64,000 bases of DNA from Sphingomonas sp. Leaf339 (GTDB lineage: Bacteria; Pseudomonadota; Alphaproteobacteria; Sphingomonadales; Sphingomonadaceae), in contig NZ_LMRS01000001.1 in the NCBI RefSeq assembly GCF_001426195.1, positions 64,501 through 128,500 on the forward strand, written 5' to 3'. Positions 1 through 8,686 of this stretch are shown in pieces; position 1 is the first letter of the stretch; every line of letters begins with the position of its first letter. The position numbers and the translations under genes were made by a program. The notes below the pieces were generated by a model that did not search any database, was not told the origin of the DNA, and worked only from the letters and a program-made list of their open reading frames with translations.

Positions 1-254
1 AGTACGCACGACAGTGTGTCTGCCGCATGGCGATCGAGAACACAGCGTTCCAGATCGGTTTCCCCATCGAACATGGTCGCCGGCGCCGACAGCCCGATCC
101 GCGACGCGATCGTCCCCGGCGCATAGCGATCGTCCAGCGCGGCGGTGAACAGCATCGTTGCCATTCCCCGCTCACGGTAATTGAAATCCGCTTGCAACAG
201 GTTGGTCGATTTGCCCGCGTTCATGCTGGCGTAGTAGAAATAGAGTTTGGCCAT
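1..254 (-). CDS. tdk: thymidine kinase (5' part; gene runs off the left edge)
   Basis: The first 84 codons of a type II thymidine kinase, which phosphorylates thymidine in the dTTP salvage pathway. The protein begins [20 protein letters not shown]. The segment ASMNAGKST near residues 9-17 is the family's P-loop, and the following NYRERGM segment is also typical. The catalytic and zinc-binding parts lie outside the window. It reads in the same direction as the rbfA-infB operon, but a 93-base gap separates it from rbfA, so it may have its own promoter. Identification is firm from the N-terminus alone. Confidence 0.88.
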   Translation of the reverse strand, partial: MAKLYFYYASMNAGKSTNLLQADFNYRERGMATMLFTAALDDRYAPGTIASRIGLSAPATMFDGETDLERCVLDRHAADTLSCV

Positions 255-347
255 CAGAGGTTCGCGACATCCGTCTGCATGGTTATTTATCTACCAGCTC
301 TACGGGCGATGTGGCCCGGGAAACATAAAAGGACCCGCAGCCGATCG

Positions 348-740
348 TCAATCGTCGGCCAGGTCCTGTGCCACCTTCGGCGCACGCAGTAGCTGATCGA
401 TGTGACTGCCCTCGTCGAAGCTCTCGTCGGCGAGGAATTTCAGCTTGGCGGCGTATTTGGTCTGCACACGGTTGGCGACTTCGCGTTGCAAATAGGCGGT
501 ATTGGTTCGCAGCGCCTTCAATACCGCGGCCTCGTCTTTGCCCAGCAGCGGTTTGACGAACACGGTCGCGTGGCGAAGATCGGACGACATCCGCACTTCG
601 GTGACGGAAACGAGGTGCTTTGCCAGTGTTTCGTCATGGACGTCGCCGCGCTGCAGGATGCCCGACAGGATGTGGCGTATCTGCTCGCCGACACGCAGCG
701 TGCGGACCGACTTTTCGGGGGCGGTGTCGTCGTTACGCAT
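348..740 (-). CDS. rbfA: 30S ribosome-binding factor RbfA
   Basis: A 130-residue protein of the size and pattern of RbfA, the KH-fold factor that binds immature 30S subunits and helps 16S 5'-end maturation. Visible family features are the N-terminal helix with [13 protein letters not shown], the [17 protein letters not shown] strand, and the [21 protein letters not shown] segment with [11 protein letters not shown] near the C-terminus. Its start overlaps the end of the upstream VOC-fold gene by 8 bases, so it is translated from the same message as infB. It is the last gene of the rimP-nusA-infB operon. Confidence 0.95.
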   Translation of the reverse strand: MRNDDTAPEKSVRTLRVGEQIRHILSGILQRGDVHDETLAKHLVSVTEVRMSSDLRHATVFVKPLLGKDEAAVLKALRTNTAYLQREVANRVQTKYAAKLKFLADESFDEGSHIDQLLRAPKVAQDLADD

Positions 741-1122
741 CGGTGTCGTCCTGCCGCTCTGGGTCGGTCGAATAAAAAGTCAGGCGATTGCCCGACGGAT
801 CAGTGATCGTGATCTCGCGTGTGCCCCATGGCGTGCTGCCGGGGATACCCGGCCGTGCATTGCCGTGATGGTGCGCGCGCAATGCGGCGGCATAGGCAAC
901 GACGTCATCGACCGGTATCCGCACCGCGGCCCCCGGCGATCCGTCGCCATAATGTTCCGACACGTGCAACTGGCACTCGCCGCGGCGGACGCCGAAATAG
1001 AGCGGCAATCCGGGTTCGAAAAGGTGCTCGAACACCATCTCGAACCCGAGGAAGTCGATATAGAACGCCTTTGTCCGTGCTTCGTCGAAACTGCGCAGGA
1101 TCGGTATCGGCCCGCCGAACAT
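733..1122 (-). CDS. VOC-fold (glyoxalase/bleomycin-resistance-like) protein
   Basis: A 129-residue protein with the vicinal-oxygen-chelate pattern: an N-terminal half containing [22 protein letters not shown] and a C-terminal half ending in [17 protein letters not shown]. This resembles the glyoxalase superfamily branch that includes bleomycin-resistance-type binding proteins. The substrate cannot be told from the sequence. It sits between infB (9-base gap) and rbfA (8-base overlap), an unusual position inside a ribosome-biogenesis operon. The start is an ATG with GGGGA a few bases upstream. It could be a binding protein without catalytic activity. Confidence 0.8.
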   Translation of the reverse strand: MFGGPIPILRSFDEARTKAFYIDFLGFEMVFEHLFEPGLPLYFGVRRGECQLHVSEHYGDGSPGAAVRIPVDDVVAYAAALRAHHHGNARPGIPGSTPWGTREITITDPSGNRLTFYSTDPERQDDTDA

Positions 1123-1131
1123 GATGTCCCC

Positions 1132-3993
1132 TTACAGGGTCCGTTCGCGCATCTCGACCTCGAACGTTTCGAGATAGTCGCCCGGCTTGATGTCGACGAA
1201 GTTCTGCGTGAACGTTACGCCGCACTCCAGACCGGCACGAACCTCCGGCACATCGTCCTTGAAGCGACGAAGGCTGGCGATCTCGCCCTGATAGATGATG
1301 ACATCGGCCCGGGTGATACGTGCCTTGAGCGCCTTGCGGATATTGCCCTCGGTAACGAGCAGACCGGCGGCCTTGCCGTGCTTGCCCGCCGAGAAGACCT
1401 CGCGGATTTCGGCGCGGCCGACGACCGTTTCGAAAGCCTCCGGGCCAAGCTCACCCGCCATGCCGGCGCGGATCTCGTCGATCAGGTCGTAGATGACGTC
1501 GTAATATTTCAACGCCACCTTCTGACGATCGGCGATCTCGCGTGCCTTGGCATTGGCGCGAACATTGAAGCCGATGATCGGCGCGCCCGATGCACCCGCC
1601 AGCGTCACGTCGCTCTCGGTGATGCCGCCCACGCCCGAATGAAGCACCCGCGCCTTGATGAGATCGGTCGAGATCTTGTTGATCGATGCGACGATCGCCT
1701 CGACCGTCCCTTGCGTATCGGCCTTCACGACGAGCGGATACTCGATCGCGGCATTGGCCTTCAACGCCGAGAACATGCTCTCGAGGCTCGCCGGGGCGGT
1801 GGTGGTGCGCTTCTGCGTCAACACGCTCTGACGATAGGCGGCGACCTCGCGGGCACGCGCCTCGTTCTCGACGACCTGCAACGGATCGCCTGCCGACGGC
1901 ACGCCGGACAGGCCGAGCACCTCGACCGGCATCGATGGGCCGGCTTCCTTCAACTGGCGACCCTTGTCGTCGACCAGCGCCCGGACCTTGCCGCTCTCCG
2001 CACCGACAACAAAGATGTCGCCGATCTTCAGCGTACCGCGATTGACCAGCACCGTCGCAACAGGGCCACGACCCTTGTCCAGCTTGGCCTCGATCACCGT
2101 GCCCTCGGCAAGACGATCGGGATTGGCGGTCAGTTCGAGCAACTCGGCCTGCAACTGGATCTTCTCGATCAGCGTATCCAGACCGGTCTTCTTCAGTGCG
2201 GATACCTCGACGTCCTGGACGTCGCCGCCCATTTCCTCGACGACGATCTCCTCGCTCAACAGACGCTCGCGAATGCGCTGGGCATTCGCTTCATGCTTGT
2301 CGATCTTGTTGATCGCCACGATCATCGGTACGCCGGCCGCCTTGGTGTGGTTGATCGCCTCGATCGTCTGCGGCATCAGCCCGTCGTCGGCCGCCACCAC
2401 CAGCACCACGATATCCGTGATGTCTGCACCGCGGGCACGCATCTGGGTGAACGCCTCATGGCCCGGCGTGTCGAGGAACGTGACCTTCGACTTGTCCTTC
2501 AGCGTGACCTGATAGGCGCCGATATGCTGGGTGATGCCACCGGCCTCGCCACGCACCACATCGGTCCCGCGCAACGCGTCGAGCAGCGACGTCTTGCCGT
2601 GATCAACGTGACCCATGATCGTGACGACCGGCGGACGCGGACGCAGCGTTTCAACCGCATCCTCGGTGGTGTCATAAACCAGATCGATGTCCGAATCGCT
2701 GACGCGGACGATGTTGTGGCCGAATTCGGTCACCAGCAGTTCGGCGGTGTCCTGATCGATCGACTGCGTCATCGTGACGGGCATGCCCATCTTGAACAAC
2801 GTCTTGACCAGGTCGGCACCCTTTTCCGCCATGCGGTTGGCGAGTTCCTGCACCGTGATCGAATCGGGAACCTGCACGTCGCGGACCTGCTTGGCCTGCA
2901 CCTCGCGCGGGCCACCGAAGCCACGCTTTTCCTTCTCGCGCGCGCGTTTGAGCGCGGCGAGGCTGCGCGACCGTGCACCATCGTCGCCCAGCGCACGGTT
3001 GACGGTCAGCTTGCCGCCGCGACGCTCGTCACCCTTGCGATCACGCTGCTGCGGACGGCTGGGCGGCGCGTTGCGCGGCGTCGCCTGACCAGCCGGCATC
3101 GGCCGGCCGGCGCTTGATGCACCACCGCCCGATGGCGAGGAGGCTGCGGCGACCGGAGCCGACGCGGGCTGCTCGACCGGCTTTGGCTGCGGCTTCGGAA
3201 TTTCCGGGCGAGCGACGGGCGAGAACCGGCGCGGTGCCGGCATCGACGGATCGCGAGTCAGTTCGACCGCCGGTGGCGGCGTCGGCGCAGCGGCGCGAAC
3301 CGGCGCGACCAGTTTGGTCGGCGCTGGCGCTGGCGCAGGTGCAGGAACCGGGGTCGGCTCAGGTGCCGCAACCGGCTCAGCCGCTTCGGCCAAGGGCGTA
3401 GGTGCAGGCTCTGGCTCGGCGGCAGGCACGGGCCGCTCGACCGGGCGGAAGCCACGGCCAGCCGGCGTCGTCACGGTGGGGGCAGGCGCCGGTGGGGCGA
3501 CTGCCTCTACGGGCGCGGGTGCCGGGGCGGGGACCGGCTGGGGAGCGGGCTCCGGCGTCGGTGCGGGCGCCTGTGCGGCGAGCGCACGTTCGGCGGCGCG
3601 GGTGCGCTCGTCCTCGGCGGCCTGCGCACGCGCGGCTTCCTCGCGACGACGATTGTCTTCCAGCGAATGCATCCGCTGGTCTTCGGCATCGCGCAGCATC
3701 CGGGCCTGACGCTCCTGCGCCGTCTCGTTCGACGGTGCCGGGCGTGGCGCGGGGGCAGGGGCAACCTGAACCGGCGCCGCGACCGGTGCGGTCTCGACGG
3801 CGGCGGGCGCTTCGGCGGCAGGGGCGGGATCGCCAGGGCGACGCAGGACGCGTGCCTTCTTCGTTTCCACGATCACCGTATTCGAACGGCCGTGGCTGAA
3901 GCTCTGCTTCACCTTGCCGGTCTCGACCGTGCGGCGCAGCCCCAGGGGCGCGCGCATTCCGAGCTTCGGCTTTTCGTTGTCGGTGTCGCTCAC
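1132..3993 (-). CDS. infB: translation initiation factor IF-2
   Basis: A 953-residue IF-2, the GTPase that places initiator tRNA on the 30S subunit and promotes subunit joining. Order of parts: a short N-terminal IF2-associated segment, an Ala/Pro/Glu-rich linker of about 250 residues, a second conserved N-terminal domain ([21 protein letters not shown]), then the G domain with G1 GHVDHGKTS near residue 461, DTPGHEAF, and NKID. The C-terminal IF2 domains follow (for example [14 protein letters not shown]). The long repetitive linker is common in alphaproteobacteria and accounts for the extra length. The gene overlaps the upstream ylxR-like gene by 4 bases (ATGA), indicating coupled translation. 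Confidence 0.97.
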   Translation of the reverse strand: MSDTDNEKPKLGMRAPLGLRRTVETGKVKQSFSHGRSNTVIVETKKARVLRRPGDPAPAAEAPAAVETAPVAAPVQVAPAPAPRPAPSNETAQERQARMLRDAEDQRMHSLEDNRRREEAARAQAAEDERTRAAERALAAQAPAPTPEPAPQPVPAPAPAPVEAVAPPAPAPTVTTPAGRGFRPVERPVPAAEPEPAPTPLAEAAEPVAAPEPTPVPAPAPAPAPTKLVAPVRAAAPTPPPAVELTRDPSMPAPRRFSPVARPEIPKPQPKPVEQPASAPVAAASSPSGGGASSAGRPMPAGQATPRNAPPSRPQQRDRKGDERRGGKLTVNRALGDDGARSRSLAALKRAREKEKRGFGGPREVQAKQVRDVQVPDSITVQELANRMAEKGADLVKTLFKMGMPVTMTQSIDQDTAELLVTEFGHNIVRVSDSDIDLVYDTTEDAVETLRPRPPVVTIMGHVDHGKTSLLDALRGTDVVRGEAGGITQHIGAYQVTLKDKSKVTFLDTPGHEAFTQMRARGADITDIVVLVVAADDGLMPQTIEAINHTKAAGVPMIVAINKIDKHEANAQRIRERLLSEEIVVEEMGGDVQDVEVSALKKTGLDTLIEKIQLQAELLELTANPDRLAEGTVIEAKLDKGRGPVATVLVNRGTLKIGDIFVVGAESGKVRALVDDKGRQLKEAGPSMPVEVLGLSGVPSAGDPLQVVENEARAREVAAYRQSVLTQKRTTTAPASLESMFSALKANAAIEYPLVVKADTQGTVEAIVASINKISTDLIKARVLHSGVGGITESDVTLAGASGAPIIGFNVRANAKAREIADRQKVALKYYDVIYDLIDEIRAGMAGELGPEAFETVVGRAEIREVFSAGKHGKAAGLLVTEGNIRKALKARITRADVIIYQGEIASLRRFKDDVPEVRAGLECGVTFTQNFVDIKPGDYLETFEVEMRERTL

Positions 3994-4814
3994 TCAAATT
4001 CCTCGTGCGTAGTCGCGGCCGGTGACGCCTCGGTTCCGTCTGGGACGGAGCGGTGCGCCGATGCGCCTTGCGAGGCCGTTTCGCAAGGGGCCGAGTTGGG
4101 TCCTGGCAAAGTGCTACTCTGCGCGGTGCCCGTCAGGGGTTCAGGTCCGATGAAATGCAGCCAGCGGTCGAGCGCTTCGCTCACCCGCTTCGCCGCAGCG
4201 CGGTCGGTCAGCGCAATGTGTACCACATTTTCGCGTCCCAGCGCCAACGACAATATGGGGCGAGCGATCGGTAACGCCAACCCCTTCAGGTCGGAACCTT
4301 CCATGTCGCGGCCGACCCGCCACGCCTGCGCTAGTTTGCGCATTCCGTCCTCGCCCGCATCCGCGGCGTGATACAGGGCGTGGAGTTGTCCAGAACGGGC
4401 AGCCGCCTCGATCTTGTCGGTGCCGCTCAACAGCGTTCCGCTCTTGGCTTCCAGCCCGAGCCGGTCGAGCGCATTGCGCTCCAGCGCGGCGGCGATCTGG
4501 GCGGGCAGTTCCGCCGACAGCGTAAAGTCGCCGGTCTTGAATGCGCGCGCCAGCGCCCCGCGCAACCGGCCCTTGGCATAGGCCGCTTCCAGTTCCACGC
4601 GAGATACACCGATCCACGCGCCGCGACCGGGCGCCTTGGCCCGCACGTCGGGCAGCACCTGGCCATCGGGCGCCAGCGCGAGTCGGACCAGATGGTCACG
4701 CTTGTCACGGTCCTGCGACAGGATACACTTGCGCACCGGACCTTCGGTGTCCGGGGCGACGCTGTTCTTGCTGCCGGTTCTTACGCGGGCGGTATCATTG
4801 TGAGGGGTCCGCAT
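3990..4814 (-). CDS. ylxR: YlxR/DUF448 RNA-binding protein with a C-terminal L7Ae-like region
   Basis: A 274-residue protein of the two-part YlxR type found between nusA and infB in alphaproteobacteria. Residues of roughly 25-105 carry the DUF448 signature, with RKCILSQDRDKRDHLVRLAL followed by GRGAWIGVSRVELEAAYAKGRL. The second part (about 120-215) looks like an L7Ae/L30e-type RNA-binding fold. The last 50 or so residues are low complexity. YlxR proteins are nucleoid- or RNA-associated factors whose exact role is not settled. The gene overlaps infB by 4 bases downstream and the tautomerase gene by 20 bases upstream. Confidence 0.85.
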   Translation of the reverse strand: MRTPHNDTARVRTGSKNSVAPDTEGPVRKCILSQDRDKRDHLVRLALAPDGQVLPDVRAKAPGRGAWIGVSRVELEAAYAKGRLRGALARAFKTGDFTLSAELPAQIAAALERNALDRLGLEAKSGTLLSGTDKIEAAARSGQLHALYHAADAGEDGMRKLAQAWRVGRDMEGSDLKGLALPIARPILSLALGRENVVHIALTDRAAAKRVSEALDRWLHFIGPEPLTGTAQSSTLPGPNSAPCETASQGASAHRSVPDGTEASPAATTHEEFE

Positions 4815-5037
4815 GCGCGTCCTCCCGCACTTGGGGCGCGACCTTGGGGGCGTCCCGGTCGGCGATCAACTGACCGCCGGCGCCATAATTCTCCAGCGAC
4901 ACTTCCTGGATCACGATCTGGACGGCGGCCGGGTTCTTGCCCAGCCGCCTGACCAGCGATTCGGTCACGTCGGCGACGATGGCGGACTTCTGGTCCTTCG
5001 TCGCCGAGCCGGAGATACGGATGCTGACGAAGGGCAT
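4795..5037 (-). CDS. 4-oxalocrotonate tautomerase family protein
   Basis: An 80-residue protein starting MPFVSIRISGSATKDQKSAI, with the Pro-1 that becomes the catalytic N-terminal base after methionine removal in this superfamily. The beta-alpha-beta pattern and the segment VQIVIQEVSLENYGAGG also fit small 4-oxalocrotonate tautomerases, which work as oligomers in keto-enol isomerisation. The substrate is unknown. The gene's ATG overlaps the nusA stop (TGATG) and its end overlaps ylxR by 20 bases, so it is firmly embedded in the nusA-infB message. Confidence 0.85.
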   Translation of the reverse strand: MPFVSIRISGSATKDQKSAIVADVTESLVRRLGKNPAAVQIVIQEVSLENYGAGGQLIADRDAPKVAPQVREDAHADPSQ

Positions 5038-6791
5038 CAGGCCTTCTTGTCCTCGTCGGCGTCGCCATCGACCGGGGTTTCGTCAGTCCCGGTTTCCTCG
5101 GTCGTCGCTTCCTCGACGATCGTGTCCTCGACTTCGGCCACCTCGGCCTCGGTAACAGGCTCCTCGCCCGCTTCCTCGACGGTCGCGTCCTCGTCGACGG
5201 CTTCGGCAGCGGCAGGCGCGTCCTCATCCTCGAACCAGTGCGCGCGCGCCGCCATGATGATTTCGTTGCCCTGCTCGTCGCTCAGGCCATAATCCGCCAG
5301 GATGCCGCCCTTCGGCTCGGGACGCTTCGGTGCGTCCTCGTTACGGCGACGCGGCTCGGCGCGCTTCTTCTCGACCAGCTCGTCGGTTGCCAGATCGGCG
5401 AGATCGTCGAGCGTCTTGATGCCCGCCTTGCCCAGCGTCACCAGCATCGCTTCGGTCAGATACGGGAGCTCGGCGAGCGAATCCTCGACGCCCAGGCCCT
5501 GCCGCTGTTCGCGGTTGGCCTGTTCGCGACGATCGAGCGCTTCCTGCGCACGGCTCTGAAGCTCCTCGCCCAGACCATCGTCGAAGCCTTCGATGCTCGA
5601 AATCTCGTCGAGCTCGACATAGGCCACCTCTTCCAGGCTGCTGAAGCCCTCGGCCACCAGCAACTGCGCCAGCGTCTCGTCCACATCCAGTTCGTTCTGG
5701 AACAGGTCGGAATTCGCGACGAACTCCTTCTGGCGCTTCTCGGAGGCATCGGCCTCGGTCAGGATGTCGATCGCCTTGCCGGTCAACTGGCTGGCAAGGC
5801 GGACGTTCTGGCCGCGACGACCGATCGCCAGCGACAGCTGGTCGTCAGGCACCACCACCTCGATCCGCTCCTCTTCCTCGTCGATCACGACGCGGCTGAC
5901 GGAGGCGGGCTGTAGCGCGTTGACGACGAACGTCGCGATGTCCGGCGACCAGGGGATGATGTCGATCTTCTCGCCCTGCATCTCCTGCACGACGGCCTGC
6001 ACGCGGCTGCCCTTCATGCCGACGCACGCGCCGACCGGATCGATCGACGAATCGCGGCTGATGACGCCGATCTTGGCGCGGCTGCCTGGATCGCGCGCGG
6101 CGGCCATGATGGTGATGATGCCGTCGTAGATTTCCGGCACTTCCTGCGCGAACAGCTTCTTCATGAAGTCGGGATGCGCGCGGCTGAGGAAAATCTGCGG
6201 CCCACGATTCTCGCGCACCACCTTCATGATCAGCGAGCGGATACGGTCGTTGACGCGCACCACTTCGCGCGGGATCTGCTGATCGCGGCGGATGACGCCC
6301 TCGGCCCGGCCCAGATCGACGACGACATGACCGAATTCGACGCGCTTGACGACGCCGGTGATGATCTCACCCTGGCGGTCCTTGAATTCCTCGAATTGGC
6401 GCTCGCGTTCGGCGTCGCGGACCTTCTGGAAGATGACCTGCTTGGACGCCTGCGCCTGGATGCGGCCGAATTCGATCGGTGGCAGCGGATCGACCAGGAA
6501 GTCGCCGACGACGGCGCCCTTCTGCAGCTTCTGCGCGTCCTTCTCGTTGACCTGCTTGTACAGGTCGTCGACCAGCTCCACCACCTCGACCACACGCCAC
6601 AGGCGCAGGTCGCCGGACGTCGCGTCCAGCTTGGCGCGGATGTCCATCTCCTGCCCGTAACGGGTGCGGGCGGCACGCTGGATCGCGTCCTCCATCGCCT
6701 CGATCACGATCGCGCGATCGATCATCTTTTCGGTCGCGACCGAATTGGCGATCGCGATCAGTTCGGCGCGGTTGGCGGTGGCCGTGGCCAT
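5037..6791 (-). CDS. nusA: transcription termination/antitermination factor NusA
   Basis: A 584-residue NusA, the RNA polymerase-binding factor that modulates pausing, termination and antitermination. The N-terminal RNA polymerase-binding domain covers about residues 1-130 (it includes MEDAIQRAARTRYG). It is followed by an S1 segment (ITGVVKRVEFGHVVVDLG) and tandem KH domains (RDPGSRAKIGVISRD; AIGRRGQNVRLASQLTG). Helix-hairpin-helix AR-type repeats lie at about 380-500. The last 45 or so residues are a Glu/Asp-rich tail, as in other alphaproteobacteria. It starts one base pair into the rimP stop and ends in a TGATG junction with the tautomerase gene. Confidence 0.97.
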   Translation of the reverse strand: MATATANRAELIAIANSVATEKMIDRAIVIEAMEDAIQRAARTRYGQEMDIRAKLDATSGDLRLWRVVEVVELVDDLYKQVNEKDAQKLQKGAVVGDFLVDPLPPIEFGRIQAQASKQVIFQKVRDAERERQFEEFKDRQGEIITGVVKRVEFGHVVVDLGRAEGVIRRDQQIPREVVRVNDRIRSLIMKVVRENRGPQIFLSRAHPDFMKKLFAQEVPEIYDGIITIMAAARDPGSRAKIGVISRDSSIDPVGACVGMKGSRVQAVVQEMQGEKIDIIPWSPDIATFVVNALQPASVSRVVIDEEEERIEVVVPDDQLSLAIGRRGQNVRLASQLTGKAIDILTEADASEKRQKEFVANSDLFQNELDVDETLAQLLVAEGFSSLEEVAYVELDEISSIEGFDDGLGEELQSRAQEALDRREQANREQRQGLGVEDSLAELPYLTEAMLVTLGKAGIKTLDDLADLATDELVEKKRAEPRRRNEDAPKRPEPKGGILADYGLSDEQGNEIIMAARAHWFEDEDAPAAAEAVDEDATVEEAGEEPVTEAEVAEVEDTIVEEATTEETGTDETPVDGDADEDKKA

Positions 6792-7384
6792 CAGTGCTTA
6801 TCCTCTGCTGTCGCCAGATCGACATCGATGTCGTCGGGCGCGTCTTCGAATTCGTCCGCGCCTTCGCTGGACAGCGGGGCGGTGGCGGCGATGAGCTTGT
6901 CGGTCATCGTGAGCTTGGCATTGTCGATATCGGAAAAGCCGATCTCGGTGCGACCGTGTTTGCCGAGATCGATCGTGACCCGGTCACCCTCGACCCCGAC
7001 GATCTCGCCGGTCAACTGCTTGCGGCCTTCGACCGGCTCGACCAGCCGGATGCGCGCCTCATGACCTGCCCAGTCGGCGAAGTCGGACAGGCGGGTCAGC
7101 GGCCGGTCGATGCCGGGCGAGCTGACTTCCAGCCGGTACGCTTCCTCGATCGGGTCGCGGCCCTCGGCCTCCAGCGCGTCGAGCATGTCCGACACGCGGT
7201 GCGACAGCACCGAGCAATCGTCGAGCATCAACTGGCGCGTATCGGGGCGCTCGGCCATGATCTGCAACGTCGGGTCGGACTTGCCGCCCGTCATCTTCAC
7301 GCGCACCAGTTCGAAACCCAGCGCCTTGGCTTCGGGTTCGATCAGGGCGGAAAGTGCGGCGATGTCGACCAAGCGATGCTCCAT
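6791..7384 (-). CDS. rimP: ribosome maturation factor RimP
   Basis: A 197-residue RimP, which binds the 30S subunit and aids its maturation. Family landmarks are IEPEAKALGFELVRVKM near the N-terminus, YRLEVSSPGIDRPLTRLSDF in the middle, and the C-terminal Sm-like barrel with LTGEIVGVEGDRVTIDLG. An open frame extends 37 residues further upstream, but that extension is not RimP-like and would run through the promoter proposed below, so I chose the ATG at 7384 (protein start MEHRLVDIAAL). It is the first gene of the rimP-nusA-infB-rbfA operon. The last 30 residues are acidic and variable. Confidence 0.93.
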   Translation of the reverse strand: MEHRLVDIAALSALIEPEAKALGFELVRVKMTGGKSDPTLQIMAERPDTRQLMLDDCSVLSHRVSDMLDALEAEGRDPIEEAYRLEVSSPGIDRPLTRLSDFADWAGHEARIRLVEPVEGRKQLTGEIVGVEGDRVTIDLGKHGRTEIGFSDIDNAKLTMTDKLIAATAPLSSEGADEFEDAPDDIDVDLATAEDKH

Positions 7385-7453
7385 GAGTGGTTGCCGCCGC
7401 GGAGCCCGGCCCCGCAGCCCCTTGCACCTGACGATGTAAGAGAAAGCGAGTGC

Positions 7454-7482
7454 GCTATACGCAAAGGCCGGGGCATAAACAA
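7454..7482 (-). promoter_or_regulatory. candidate housekeeping promoter of the rimP-nusA-infB operon
   Basis: On the minus strand TTGTTT (7477-7482) and TATAGC (7454-7459) are separated by 17 bases, a fair sigma-70-type -35/-10 pair. Transcription would begin near 7447, giving a leader of about 60 bases before rimP. It lies in the 156-base gap to the divergent sugar dehydrogenase gene. Confidence 0.45.
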
Positions 7483-7540
7483 GTCTCGCATCCAATCCCG
7501 CGGGCCGGACGTTTCCCGATCAGAACCGGGAGAGATTTGA

Positions 7541-8686
7541 ATGAACAAGAAAATGCTGGCGGTGCTGCCGTTCGCCTTGATCGCCTGCGCGGGCAACGCC
7601 CCAGTTAACGTGGAGCCCGCCGCCCCGCCGCAAGCAACGGTCAAGCCGTTCGCCGAAACCGTCGTCGCCGATTTCGATTCACCATGGGCCCTGGCGTTCC
7701 TGCCCGATGGGCGGATGCTCGTCACCGAAAAGCAGGGTCAGATGCTGCTGGTGTCGGCTGACGGCAAGCAGCGGCAGACGGTTGCCACCATCACCGTCGA
7801 TAGCGCCGGGCAGGGCGCGTTGATGGACGTGGTGCCGGCCCCCGATTTCGCCACCAGCCAGCGCGTGTATTTCAGCTATTCGGCGGCGGGTGAGGGCGGC
7901 AAGGGCGTCATCCTGGCGCGCGGTCGCCTGCGCCCTGATGGCGGTGGTCAGGGCGGTGAGCGACTCGGCGAGATCGAGGCGCTGTTCCGCGCTAGTCCGT
8001 TGGTCGAGGGCAACGGCCATTATTCCGGCCGTATCGCGTTCGCACCCGATGGCCGGCATCTGTTCTTCACCGCCGGCGAACGCCAGAAATTCACCCCGGC
8101 CCAAGACCCGAAGGCGACACTAGGCAAGGTGTTGCGCCTGACGCTGGACGGTAAGCCCGCCCCCGGCAATCCGCTCGCGACCAAGGGCTTCGATCCGGCC
8201 GTGTGGAGCTATGGCCATCGTAACCTCCTCGGTCTGGCATTCGATGCGAAGGGCAATCTCTGGGAGCAGGAGATGGGGCCGAAGGGTGGGGACGAGGTCA
8301 ATCTGATCCTGCCCGGCCGCAATTACGGCTGGCCCAACGCGTCGAACGGCTCGCATTACGACGGTCGCGACATCCCCGATCACAAACCCGGCGACGGGTA
8401 TGAGGCACCGAAGGTCTGGTGGAACCCGGTGATCTCACCCGGCGGCCTGATGATCTATTCGGGCAAGCTGTTCCCGCAGTGGCAGGGCGATGCCTTTATC
8501 GGCGGCCTGTCGAGCAAGTCGCTGGTGCGCGTCGACCTGAACGGCACCAACGCCGCCAAGGGCGATCAATGGAACATGGGCGCGCGTATCCGCGATGTCG
8601 CCCAGGGACCGGACGGCGCGATCTGGTTGCTGGAGGATGGCGGCGAATCGCAGGGGCGGCTCATCAAGCTGACGCCGACGTCATGA
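7541..8686 (+). CDS. PQQ-dependent sugar dehydrogenase, lipoprotein
   Basis: A 381-residue member of the soluble aldose/glucose-sorbosone dehydrogenase beta-propeller family, which oxidises sugars with pyrroloquinoline quinone. The N-terminus MNKKMLAVLPFALIACAG has a lipobox (LIAC), predicting membrane anchoring in the periplasm. Landmarks are SPWALAFLPDGRMLVTEKQG, YFSYSAAGEGGKGV, WSYGHRNLLGLAFD and QEMGPKGGDEVNLI, the last two typical of the PQQ/calcium site region. GGGAGAG lies 7 bases before the ATG. The end overlaps the next gene, a paralogue, by 4 bases. The true sugar substrate cannot be read from the sequence. Confidence 0.87.
   Translation: MNKKMLAVLPFALIACAGNAPVNVEPAAPPQATVKPFAETVVADFDSPWALAFLPDGRMLVTEKQGQMLLVSADGKQRQTVATITVDSAGQGALMDVVPAPDFATSQRVYFSYSAAGEGGKGVILARGRLRPDGGGQGGERLGEIEALFRASPLVEGNGHYSGRIAFAPDGRHLFFTAGERQKFTPAQDPKATLGKVLRLTLDGKPAPGNPLATKGFDPAVWSYGHRNLLGLAFDAKGNLWEQEMGPKGGDEVNLILPGRNYGWPNASNGSHYDGRDIPDHKPGDGYEAPKVWWNPVISPGGLMIYSGKLFPQWQGDAFIGGLSSKSLVRVDLNGTNAAKGDQWNMGARIRDVAQGPDGAIWLLEDGGESQGRLIKLTPTS

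Noticed and set aside
255..347. tRNA or terminator between rbfA and tdk
   Set aside because: No cloverleaf elements were found, and only a weak hairpin with four T residues is visible.
502..3117. Long plus-strand open frame of 871 codons
   Set aside because: It lies antisense to infB, VOC and rbfA, is rich in Arg/His/Asp of the kind produced by reading GC-biased codons backwards, and has no recognisable domain.
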